Origin: Deltaproteobacteria bacterium
Lineage (GTDB): Bacteria; Desulfobacterota; Desulfobacteria; Desulfobacterales; UBA11574
NCBI GenBank assembly: GCA_019314155.1
Contig: JAFCZV010000097.1
Location: 1 to 6,903, forward strand
Length of the DNA: 6,903 bases
Direction of reading: 5' to 3'
The translations under genes were made by a program, and so were the position numbers. Of the stretch, positions 1 to 5,875 are shown piece after piece (the stretch's first letter is position 1; each line of letters begins with the position of its first letter). Below the pieces are notes generated by a model. It was not told the DNA's origin. It saw only the letters and a list, made by a program, of their open reading frames with translations, and did not search any database.

Positions 1-39
1 TTAAAAAGAGTTAGAAGCCATTTCAAAACATTCCGACCC

Positions 40-1437
40 TCAATTGAAAATCACATCTTTATCCAGTACCGTGCCTTCCTTAACCACCATCTGAGATTTA
101 AGGTTGTTTGTTATAACAACCCTGCCTTTTATGGTGACATTGCGTTCAAAACGCACGTCTCCCCGGATGGTCAGTGATTCACAATCCATCAGCGAAGGGA
201 TTCCATGGATGAATCTTTCATCGAAAAGATCGATTTTGCCGTAATATTTTGGTTCGAGATCGATCTGTATGATTTTTGAGCGGACCTTGGAATTTAAAAC
301 CGGAGTGTTTTCGTTTGAAAAAATAAAACGGTCGGACCGAATCGACAACAGCTCGTTACATTTTTTTACCGGGAGAAACCGGGAAAGGGGAACCTGGATA
401 AGTGTTGCACCTTCAAAAAGGGATACGGCAGCGCCCATTGCGGTTTCAATCTGATATACTTTTGGGCTTTTTTCATCCCTTGGATCCAGGGTTTTGGGAT
501 TTCTGATCAATGGAAGCGTTATAATTCCTTGTTTATCAAGGAGACGAGCAAGGGTCTCAAGATTGACCCAGATATTATTGGTGTTAAAAAATCTATAACG
601 TTTTATATCTCTGAAGGCACTCAGTTCATTTTTGGGGCACTGGGCCGACTCGCGCAGGATCAGACGCCCGTCCTGGTGCCTTGCCACATGCCCGCCTTTG
701 ACATCTGAGGGTGTTCTGGGGGCCACTTCCATCATAAAAGGGAATCTGTTTTCGGAAAAGTATCCCAAAAGCGATTCATCTAAGGTGGCCCCTAAATTAT
801 CCGAATTTGAAATGAACGCATATGTGATGCCCTTGTCGAGGAGGCTTTTTAATACTCCGGATGTATAAATGGCCGCGTATATGTCGCCATGGCCGGGGGG
901 ATTCCATTCCAGCTCGGGATTCTTCGGACAGTTTGCCGGCGCGAAATTTTCCTGAAGAACCTTGGGAAATTTATTTTGGAGGAATAAGAGGGGCCGGTCT
1001 GGCGGGTGGATCTTGGAAAGGGCGTCGAGGGTGTCGTCATGGGTATTGAAACTGTTCATCAGGGCCAGTTTAACATGACGTTTTTCCGTCTGTTTTAATA
1101 TGATTTCAAGGAATGTTTTTCCGTTTTTTACTTCCAGAAGAGACTTGGCCCGGGTCAGGCCCATACTGGTGCCGAGGCCGCCGTTGAGTTTTATCATCAC
1201 CGCATTCTTTAACGCATTCCGTCCGGCTTCAGCATATTCTTCAAGGCGGGTTGCATCTTGGACTTCATTCGAAGCGATGGGCCGTATGTCTCGGTCAGAG
1301 ATACGCCCGGTTTCGCCGGAAACGATCTTTTTATAATAATACGCAAAGGTGTCCATGACAAAAGGGTGGAGTCCGGCACTTTCCATCTTTGACATAAATG
1401 ACAAAAGGTGTTTAGATGTAGCTTGATTTTCCGGCAT
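40..1437 (-). CDS. UTP--glucose-1-phosphate uridylyltransferase, eukaryotic-type UDPGP family
   Basis: The 465-residue product belongs to the UDPGP family (PF01704), cytoplasmic enzymes that make UDP-sugar from UTP and sugar 1-phosphate, normally glucose 1-phosphate. Visible hallmarks are the nucleotide-binding KLNGGLGT loop at residues 83-90 with the following TRAKSLLEV (K98), PGHGDIYAA at 181-189, SNSDNLGA at 210-217, FNTNNIWV at 284-291, ETAMGAA at 331-337, and VPLSRFLPVKKC at 349-360. Residues from about 395 to the end look like the C-terminal left-handed beta-helix of this family. Length is normal. This is the eukaryotic-type enzyme, not the unrelated-looking bacterial GalU. The ATG start fits the family's N-terminal helical region, but its Shine-Dalgarno is weak (GGTGG about 12 nt upstream). 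It lies 40 nt behind ilvE on the same strand, so cotranscription is likely. A close relative acting on UDP-N-acetylhexosamine or another sugar is less likely but not excluded. No terminator is visible in the remaining 39 nt. Confidence 0.92.
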   Translation of the reverse strand: MPENQATSKHLLSFMSKMESAGLHPFVMDTFAYYYKKIVSGETGRISDRDIRPIASNEVQDATRLEEYAEAGRNALKNAVMIKLNGGLGTSMGLTRAKSLLEVKNGKTFLEIILKQTEKRHVKLALMNSFNTHDDTLDALSKIHPPDRPLLFLQNKFPKVLQENFAPANCPKNPELEWNPPGHGDIYAAIYTSGVLKSLLDKGITYAFISNSDNLGATLDESLLGYFSENRFPFMMEVAPRTPSDVKGGHVARHQDGRLILRESAQCPKNELSAFRDIKRYRFFNTNNIWVNLETLARLLDKQGIITLPLIRNPKTLDPRDEKSPKVYQIETAMGAAVSLFEGATLIQVPLSRFLPVKKCNELLSIRSDRFIFSNENTPVLNSKVRSKIIQIDLEPKYYGKIDLFDERFIHGIPSLMDCESLTIRGDVRFERNVTIKGRVVITNNLKSQMVVKEGTVLDKDVIFN

Positions 1438-1477
1438 CTTGGTTTTTTTCCACCCAGAATTATCAGAGGACTCCGAG

Positions 1478-2539
1478 TTAGAGCGGTTCGATCCAACCCG
1501 CAGGATCTTCGGTTTTTCCGTACTGGATGTTTGTCAGTTCTGTGTAGAATCTGTTTGCTACTGGGCCGACCTTGCCGTCACCGACGGCGATTATTTTTTC
1601 GCCGTACTTGATTTCTCCAACCGGTGAAATCACTGCCGCAGTGCCCGATCCGAAAATTTCGTCAAGCTTCCCGGCGGTATAGGCATCGAATACTTCATGG
1701 ATGCTGATTTTTCGTTCGGAAACATCTAATCCCCATAATTTTGCCAGCTTGATCACCGAATCCCGGGTAATTCCGGGAAGGATGCTGCCGGTTAACATGG
1801 GCGTAATCAGTTTGCCGTCGATGACAAAAAATATATTCATGGCACCGACTTCTTCTACGTATTTCCGCTCGACGCCGCAAAGCCACAGCACCTGGGTATA
1901 CCCTTGCTTGTTGGCCTGTTCGGCGGCGTAGAGACTCGCCGCGTAGTTGCCGGCGGTTTTGGCTTCACCGACACCGCCCGAGACAGCACGGACATGGTGG
2001 GGGGTTACCCAAATTTTGACAGGGTTAAAGCCTTCGGGGTAATAGGCGCCGACCGGAGACAAAATGATAAAGAAGCGATAGGTATATGAAGCGCGAACAC
2101 CCAAATAGGGATCCGTAGCAATGATTGTGGGACGGATATAAAGAGAGGTTCCCGATGCGCCCGGCACCCAGTCCTTTTCGATGGACAAGAGTTGTTTGAG
2201 GGCTTCCAGGGCGAATGCTTCGTCGATCTCGGGTATACACATGATGCGGGAAGAGTTGTTCATCCGTTTAAAATTGTCTTGGGGACGGAAAAGCTGTACG
2301 GCTCCGGAATCCGTCCGATACGCTTTGAGTCCTTCAAAAATAGCTTGACCATAGTGGAAGACCGTGGTGGCCGGATCCATATTAAACGATCCATAGGGCT
2401 CTATTCGCGGGTTGTGCCATCCGTCATCAGGATTATAATCCATATTAAACATATGATCTGTGAAAATCGTACCGAAACCTAATTTGGAGTCGTCGGGCTT
2501 TTCTTTTAATTTTTCTGCTTTGGTAATGGTCAGTTGCAT
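1478..2539 (-). CDS. ilvE: Branched-chain amino acid aminotransferase (class IV, PLP-dependent)
   Basis: The 353-residue protein is a fold-type IV PLP aminotransferase that interconverts leucine, isoleucine and valine with their 2-oxo acids, using glutamate/2-oxoglutarate. The catalytic lysine is K194 in GEAKTAGNYAASL. Other family features are FHYGQAIFEGLKAYR (61-75), the YIRPTIIAT segment (134-142), YVEEVGAMN (227-235) with the cofactor-contacting glutamate, GSILPGITR (251-259), and GSGTAAVISPVG (298-309). The length and the long N-terminal part match the larger, eukaryote-like BCAT subgroup rather than the roughly 300-residue E. coli-type IlvE. The ATG is supported by a good Shine-Dalgarno (GGGAGG at 2545-2550, 5 nt spacer). 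A TATTAT box lies at 2561-2566 on the minus strand, but no -35 partner is evident, so I do not call a promoter. It leads the UDPGP-family gene by 40 nt. Other class IV substrates are possible but unlikely given the motif fit. Confidence 0.95.
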   Translation of the reverse strand: MQLTITKAEKLKEKPDDSKLGFGTIFTDHMFNMDYNPDDGWHNPRIEPYGSFNMDPATTVFHYGQAIFEGLKAYRTDSGAVQLFRPQDNFKRMNNSSRIMCIPEIDEAFALEALKQLLSIEKDWVPGASGTSLYIRPTIIATDPYLGVRASYTYRFFIILSPVGAYYPEGFNPVKIWVTPHHVRAVSGGVGEAKTAGNYAASLYAAEQANKQGYTQVLWLCGVERKYVEEVGAMNIFFVIDGKLITPMLTGSILPGITRDSVIKLAKLWGLDVSERKISIHEVFDAYTAGKLDEIFGSGTAAVISPVGEIKYGEKIIAVGDGKVGPVANRFYTELTNIQYGKTEDPAGWIEPL

Positions 2540-2575
2540 TTTAACCTCCCCGGAGATTTTATAATATTTTGATGT

Positions 2576-2765
2576 TTATTTTGTTTGCTTACGGTTATAG
2601 GGGTGTGCGCTCCACAGGAACAGCCCTGATTACGGAGAATATTGCTATCTGAATGGAGGATTCTATGCAAAAGTTCTCGATAGATGCAATCAGATCTTTC
2701 CCATGGGGAAGGCGTCCTAAAACTCGACGTCCCGGTTCAAATTCAGAGCAGGCCGGCAGGTTCAT
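2576..2765 (-). pseudogene. Decayed PPC/DUF296-domain gene, N-terminal half only
   Basis: From an ATG at 2765 (or an in-frame TTG at 2780) the minus strand reads 56 codons to a TAA at 2595-2597. The product contains GRRVLGRLPHGKDL, then IENFCIESSIQIAIFSVIRAV. From memory this matches the first half of the PPC/DUF296 domain (pattern G-R-x-x-x-GRLPHGxDL ... IRxGxxSxIGAV, followed by a GYYD-like segment). Removing one C from the CCCC run (GGGG at 2600-2603 on the plus strand) restores a frame reading RTPYNRKQTK up to a TAA at 2576-2578, resembling the expected tyrosine-containing continuation. About 80 C-terminal residues would still be missing, because the ilvE leader begins right there. The usual IGAV glycine is an arginine here. 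I infer a frameshifted, truncated remnant. A short functional peptide is unlikely. The upstream GGGGTG could be a leftover Shine-Dalgarno. Confidence 0.55.
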
Positions 2766-2893
2766 TGAGAAACACCCCAAGTGAATAATATTAACAACAA
2801 AATACAGTCTAAAACTATAGCATCTTTGCCATTGAAATCAAGACCTAAGTTGTGGTCATAAAGGTTTTGCAAACACCACATTGTTTTCTTTCA

Positions 2894-2911
2894 CCGGTTG
2901 ACATCGACCGG
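2894..2911. promoter_or_regulatory. 18-bp near-palindrome over the -35 box, possible operator
   Basis: CCGGTTGACATCGACCGG is a dyad with 8 of 9 pairs complementary; the only mismatch is T2899 opposite G2906. It completely contains the TTGACA box at 2898-2903. Such placement is typical of repressor operators, but I cannot assign it to a known regulator and no second copy is evident in the window. Confidence 0.35.
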
Positions 2912-2926
2912 CGCTTCGGATATTAA
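2898..2926 (+). promoter_or_regulatory. Sigma70-like promoter for the YkgJ-family gene
   Basis: A consensus -35 box TTGACA (2898-2903), a 17-nt spacer and a -10 box TATTAA (2921-2926) form a near-ideal housekeeping promoter. Transcription would begin near 2933, leaving about 140 nt of leader before the ATG at 3073. The -35 box lies inside a near-palindrome (see next entry). This is called from sequence pattern only. Confidence 0.6.
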
Positions 2927-3072
2927 AGGCCAAAATTTTGAAATTAAAGCAACCGTTTGGTTTTTCGAAACAAGACCTTATCTGTGAGTTGTTTCAGAAA
3001 AAATCAGTGCTGCTTGAAGCAACAATGTTTTCAAACATGCAGAGCGGTACATATTAAAGGAGAATATGAAAT

Positions 3073-3861
3073 ATGGATACACCCGATAGAATGGCCAGCA
3101 TTGAGCCCGTTAAGCTAAAACTAGACAGTAGATTCAGATTTAAATGTCACAGTGGTGTTAAATGCTTCACCCAATGCTGCAGAGGGATTAATATCATACT
3201 CACGCCCTATGACATTATAAGACTCAAAAGACGTCTGCAGCTTTCATCTGAAGAGTTTTTGGCAGTGTACACGTCGCCGGAGCTTTTAGAAAAAACAGAC
3301 TTGCCGGTTGTTACGCTAAAGCTGATGGATGACGATGTGCAATCATGTCCTTTCGTTACCGACGCGGGTTGCATCATTTACGAAGACAGGCCTACAACCT
3401 GCCGTTATTATCCGCTGGGGGTTGCTTCGCTGAGCCACAAGGAAGGTGCTGACGATGGATTCTATTTTTTTGTCAATGAGCCCCACTGTCTGGGTTTTGA
3501 AGAGGACAAGGAATGGACCATCCGTGAATGGCGGAAAGACCAGGGCGTTGATATTCATGATGAGATCAATGCCGGCTGGACCGATCTGGTTGTGAGAAAG
3601 CGGTCTTTTCCGCCGAACATCAAGCTGACCGAAGAAAGCAAAAAGATGTTTTTTTTGGTGAGCTATAACATCGATACGTTCAGAAAATTTGTTTTTGAGA
3701 GCTCATTTTTGGATCGTTATGATATCGATGCCGAGACCCTTGAAAAAATCAAGGAAGATGAAATCGCACTTTTGGAATTTGGTTTGAAATGGCTGAAAGA
3801 TGTTCTGTTTAAAGAAGGGAATTTTCAGTTGAAGGAAGGTGCGGTCACCTCGAAACCTTAA
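3073..3861 (+). CDS. YkgJ-family cysteine cluster protein
   Basis: The 262-residue protein has the YkgJ/Fe-S oxidoreductase-like cysteine cluster domain (PF03692), thought to chelate zinc or an iron-sulfur centre; no reaction is established for most members. Eight cysteines fall in the domain: C25, C31, C35 and C36 in KCHSGVKCFTQCC, then C92 in SCPF, C100 in GCIIY, C110 in RPTTCRYYPLG, and C139 in PHCLGF. The CC doublet and the RPxxCRYYP segment are diagnostic. Residues from about 145 to 262 contain no cysteine, are charged and probably helical, and form a C-terminal region that I do not recognise. No signal peptide or membrane segment is seen, so it is probably cytoplasmic. The start is supported by AAGGAGA at 3057-3063, 9 nt before the ATG. 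An out-of-frame ATG at 3066 opens only a few codons. The gene has its own promoter at 2898-2926 and converges on the dapA-family gene; no plus-strand terminator with a T run is obvious behind it. Confidence 0.87.
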   Translation: MDTPDRMASIEPVKLKLDSRFRFKCHSGVKCFTQCCRGINIILTPYDIIRLKRRLQLSSEEFLAVYTSPELLEKTDLPVVTLKLMDDDVQSCPFVTDAGCIIYEDRPTTCRYYPLGVASLSHKEGADDGFYFFVNEPHCLGFEEDKEWTIREWRKDQGVDIHDEINAGWTDLVVRKRSFPPNIKLTEESKKMFFLVSYNIDTFRKFVFESSFLDRYDIDAETLEKIKEDEIALLEFGLKWLKDVLFKEGNFQLKEGAVTSKP

Positions 3862-3905
3862 GGGCAGTATCAAAACATATCAGGTTGTTTTTTTCGAGAG
3901 CCTTT

Positions 3906-3955
3906 AAAAATAATAATGCCGGGTACCTGATGGTGGACATAACGGTACCCGGCAT
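3906..3955 (-). terminator. Rho-independent terminator of the dapA-family gene
   Basis: A perfect 12-bp stem (ATGCCGGGTACC at 3916-3927 with its complement at 3944-3955) encloses a 16-nt loop. On the minus strand it starts 14 nt after the dapA stop codon and is followed by TATTATTTTT, as an intrinsic terminator should be. On the plus strand the hairpin is followed by CCAACGG with no T run, so it would at most act weakly on the converging YkgJ-family transcript. Confidence 0.85.
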
Positions 3956-3969
3956 CCAACGGCTGTTCA

Positions 3970-5004
3970 TCAATAATCTTCGTAAAAAAGCCCCTCGCAT
4001 GTGAAAGGATCGTTCAGGCGAGCCTCAATATCGACATTGAAAAATTCGGCGACAGGTTGAAGTATTTCCGGGGTATTGGCCTGTACTTTTCGGGCGGCTT
4101 CAAGAACCTTTTCGAGTCCGTTTCGCGTCATTTTTCCCAATGGCTGCCTGCATCCACCCGAGGGCATTCCCAGAATTGACATAAGTGTCTTAAATCCCAG
4201 TGGATTTCTGGCACGGCATTTCACTTCCCCAAAGGGTGTTTTTTCCATGGTTGTAATGGTGACCAGATTAAAAAGGGGCTCTATGGCAGACAACAGCTTC
4301 CGGGCTTCAGACGTGTTTCCTTCTTTCAGCAGATGGACCATGTCCGTTACAGCTTTCGGAATGACATTGGACGCAACAGAAATTACCCCCGAGGCGTTTA
4401 TGCGTGTATCAGTCATCATCTCATACGTCATCCCGTCATCACCGGACATTATGGTAAAATCAGGCCCGCAGCATTTTCTGGTGTGTTTCATATTCTCAAG
4501 ATTTCCCGTGGCTTCTTTAACCGTATTTACATTGTCAAACTCTTGGTTCAAAAGCGCCAGGTCTTCGGGCAGCAGTTGTGCACCGGTTCTGCCGGGGATT
4601 ACATACGGAATGATTTCAAGACCCGGTGCAGCCTGGGCGATGGGTGCGACATATTCCCTGCGTATTTCAATAGAACTGGGGCCGTTGTAGTATGGATCTA
4701 CCAGCAGCGCCGCATCAGCACCCACTGCGGCGGCATGTTTTGTTCCCTCCAGAGATTCTTTGGTGTTGTTGCTTCCCACACCGGCAATACAAATACATTT
4801 ACCCTTTGTTTTTTTCGCAACGGTTTCAATGACCAGGATATGTTCATCCCAGGTCAAAACAGGGCTTTCTCCGGTGGTCCCCACAGCCAGTATCCCGGTA
4901 ATGCCATTTTTTATCTGGAAGTCTGAAAGTTTGTCCAAACCTTCATAGTCGACAATATCATCTTTAAACGGTGTAACAACTGCTGTGAAACATCCTGCGA
5001 TCAT
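3970..5004 (-). CDS. dapA: DapA/NAL-superfamily aldolase, probable 4-hydroxy-tetrahydrodipicolinate synthase
   Basis: The 344-residue protein is a class I (Schiff-base) TIM-barrel aldolase of the DHDPS/N-acetylneuraminate lyase family. DapA itself condenses pyruvate with aspartate semialdehyde, the first step specific to lysine and diaminopimelate synthesis, in the cytoplasm. The pyruvate-binding GTTGES has T43 and T44, DPYYNGPS has Y105 and Y106, PYVIPGRTG supplies Y134 and R139, and the Schiff-base lysine is K163 in VKEATGN. This set matches E. coli DapA Thr44/45, Tyr107, Tyr133, Arg138 and Lys161. It is about 50 residues longer than E. coli DapA (292); the excess is mostly a C-terminal tail after about residue 300. 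The start at 5004 was chosen over an in-frame ATG at 5079 because AAGGGGG (5010-5016) precedes it and the family begins at this point. It is single, with its own promoter and terminator. Because of the tail and isolation, another family member (for example a 2-keto-3-deoxy acid aldolase) remains possible. Confidence 0.8.
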   Translation of the reverse strand: MIAGCFTAVVTPFKDDIVDYEGLDKLSDFQIKNGITGILAVGTTGESPVLTWDEHILVIETVAKKTKGKCICIAGVGSNNTKESLEGTKHAAAVGADAALLVDPYYNGPSSIEIRREYVAPIAQAAPGLEIIPYVIPGRTGAQLLPEDLALLNQEFDNVNTVKEATGNLENMKHTRKCCGPDFTIMSGDDGMTYEMMTDTRINASGVISVASNVIPKAVTDMVHLLKEGNTSEARKLLSAIEPLFNLVTITTMEKTPFGEVKCRARNPLGFKTLMSILGMPSGGCRQPLGKMTRNGLEKVLEAARKVQANTPEILQPVAEFFNVDIEARLNDPFTCEGLFYEDY

Positions 5005-5009
5005 AACAT

Positions 5010-5016
5010 CCCCCTT
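5010..5016 (-). promoter_or_regulatory. Ribosome binding site deciding the dapA start
   Basis: The minus strand reads AAGGGGG, then 5 nt, then the ATG at 5002-5004. This places the start 25 codons inside the longest open frame, whose first residues (MFNLFWRHPV...) do not look like a DapA N-terminus. Confidence 0.75.
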
Positions 5017-5081
5017 TTTATCCAAATGGTTGTTGTTTTTTGAAAAACAAACAGGGTGTCGCCAAAATAAGTTGAACATAA

Positions 5082-5111
5082 AAAATAAGAAAAAGTGATC
5101 GGTTGTGTCAA
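5082..5111 (-). promoter_or_regulatory. Sigma70-like promoter for the dapA-family gene
   Basis: On the minus strand a consensus TTGACA (5106-5111) is followed after 18 nt by TATTTT (5082-5087). Transcription would start near 5075, giving a leader of about 70 nt before the ATG at 5004. This also means the upstream ATG at 5079 lies outside or at the very edge of the transcript, supporting the shorter protein. Confidence 0.5.
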
Positions 5112-5166
5112 GAAAAAAGATATGTATTCAAAAAATGCTTACATTTTGTTTTCTCTTGACAAACCG
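5100..5166. repeat. Imperfect inverted duplication between the divergent promoters
   Basis: The left arm CGGTTGTGTCAAGA (5100-5113) and the reverse complement of 5154-5166, CGGTTTGTCAAGA, are identical but for one extra G. Similarity continues inward, with A-rich runs and then ATGTA at 5122-5126 facing TACAT at 5140-5144, so the whole dyad centres near 5133. Each arm contains a TTGACA box pointing outwards, one toward dapA and one toward the TPR gene. It could be a binding site for a shared dimeric regulator or a duplicated promoter element. Confidence 0.6.
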
Positions 5167-5184
5167 TTGGTGAAATAATAACCA
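5156..5184 (+). promoter_or_regulatory. Tentative promoter for the TPR gene
   Basis: A perfect TTGACA lies at 5156-5161, 68 nt upstream of the TPR start codon. The -10 element is unclear: TAACCA at 5179-5184 has the ideal 17-nt spacing but poor sequence, and TAATAA at 5176-5181 has better sequence but only 14 nt spacing. A small inverted repeat TTGGT/ACCAA (5168-5172 and 5181-5185) covers this spot. Confidence 0.35.
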
Positions 5185-5229
5185 AATTTGTTTAAATATA
5201 AAAGAAAAAAACAAAAAAAGGATTATACA

Positions 5230-5850
5230 ATGGCAAAAGCAAAAAATATACAAGAATTTATTGCTCACCAACAGGCGGCCGTTGCGTCGAATCCGGACTG
5301 CGGGACCTCCCACTACAATCTTGCAATCGGCTTTCTGGGGCTTAAAAAATACGAGGAAGCGGAAAAGGAGCTTTTTGCGGCCATCGAGTGCAGCCCGAAC
5401 CTTGCCGAGGCGTATGTTCAGCTGGGAGGGATCCGTCTGCAGCGCGAGGACATAGAAGGCTGCCTTAAATTCAATAAAATGGCTGTAAAGTCCAGGGCGG
5501 GGTTTGCCGAAGGGTATGGGAATATTGGATTTGCAGAACTTCAATTGGGGAATATCGACAAAGCGATTCCTGCACTTGAAAAAGCGATAAGATGGAATCC
5601 AAAATTCTTGCAGGCGTATACCACATTGGCCAATGCGTATCTGATGAAAGGTATGCTCGATGAAAGTATACAAACCAGCCTCAAGGTTATCGAACTGGAA
5701 CCCAACTTTGCCGTAGCACACAACAACCTGGCAATTGCCTATCTCGAAAAAGAGGAGGGGGATCTGGCTGTGAAGCATCTCGATAAAGCGGTTGAGCTCG
5801 GTTATGACGTTGCCCTTGAAATATTAAAAGAGGCCGAAAAATACAGATAA
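5230..5850 (+). CDS. Small tetratricopeptide-repeat (TPR) protein
   Basis: The 206-residue product is almost entirely TPR units, helical hairpins that bind other proteins. About five 34-residue repeats run at residues 25-58, 59-92, 93-126, 127-160 and 161-192. They are recognisable by the aromatic/leucine/glycine pattern (HYNLAIGFLG, AYVQLGGIRL, GYGNIGFAEL, AYTTLANAYL, AHNNLAIAYL) and by closing prolines (SPN, NPK, EPN). The second repeat (ending in SRAGFAEGY) is the most divergent, lacking the closing proline. No signal peptide, membrane segment or enzymatic domain is visible, so it is a probable cytoplasmic adaptor with unknown partner. The start at 5230 is preferred over an in-frame ATG at 5188 because AAAAGGA ends 7 nt before it and the extra residues (MFKYKRKKQKK...) are just A-rich leader. 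It diverges from dapA and is followed closely, in the same direction, by an uncharacterised gene. Confidence 0.9.
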   Translation: MAKAKNIQEFIAHQQAAVASNPDCGTSHYNLAIGFLGLKKYEEAEKELFAAIECSPNLAEAYVQLGGIRLQREDIEGCLKFNKMAVKSRAGFAEGYGNIGFAELQLGNIDKAIPALEKAIRWNPKFLQAYTTLANAYLMKGMLDESIQTSLKVIELEPNFAVAHNNLAIAYLEKEEGDLAVKHLDKAVELGYDVALEILKEAEKYR

Positions 5851-5875
5851 TTCAAAATCCGCAACGATTTTCTGC

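Larger units (their letters stand above)
2766..3072. other. Intergenic stretch, non-coding, holding the cysteine-cluster gene promoter and leader
   Basis: These 307 nt hold no convincing coding frame on either strand and nothing resembling tRNA or a known riboswitch. The left half (2766-2890) is A/T-rich and I see nothing definite in it. The right half has the promoter at 2898-2926 and then a predicted leader of about 140 nt. The leader carries short perfect inverted repeats: TGCTT-G-AAGCA at 3011-3021 and ATGTTT-TC-AAACAT at 3025-3038. Neither is followed by a T run, so they do not look like terminators. Confidence 0.6.

Noticed and set aside
1..42. In-frame reading beyond the TGA stop of the UDPGP gene to a TAA at 1-3 (possible read-through or selenocysteine)
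   Set aside because: The protein already has its full family length and nothing marks a selenocysteine insertion element; only 12 extra codons would be added.
1209..1496. 95-codon minus-strand frame spanning the ilvE end and the UDPGP gene start
   Set aside because: It overlaps the confident UDPGP coding sequence in another frame and has no protein-family features.
4076..4926. Two long plus-strand open frames (4076-4690 and 4333-4926) antisense to dapA
   Set aside because: Both mirror the dapA coding frame, show no recognisable domain and lack credible ribosome binding sites.
5005..5079. 25-codon N-terminal extension of the dapA-family protein from ATG 5079
   Set aside because: A good ribosome binding site precedes the internal ATG at 5004, the family starts there, and the predicted transcription start is near 5075.
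5128..5778. 216-codon minus-strand open frame antisense to the TPR gene
   Set aside because: It has no family resemblance and its content is explained by the well-supported TPR coding frame on the opposite strand.
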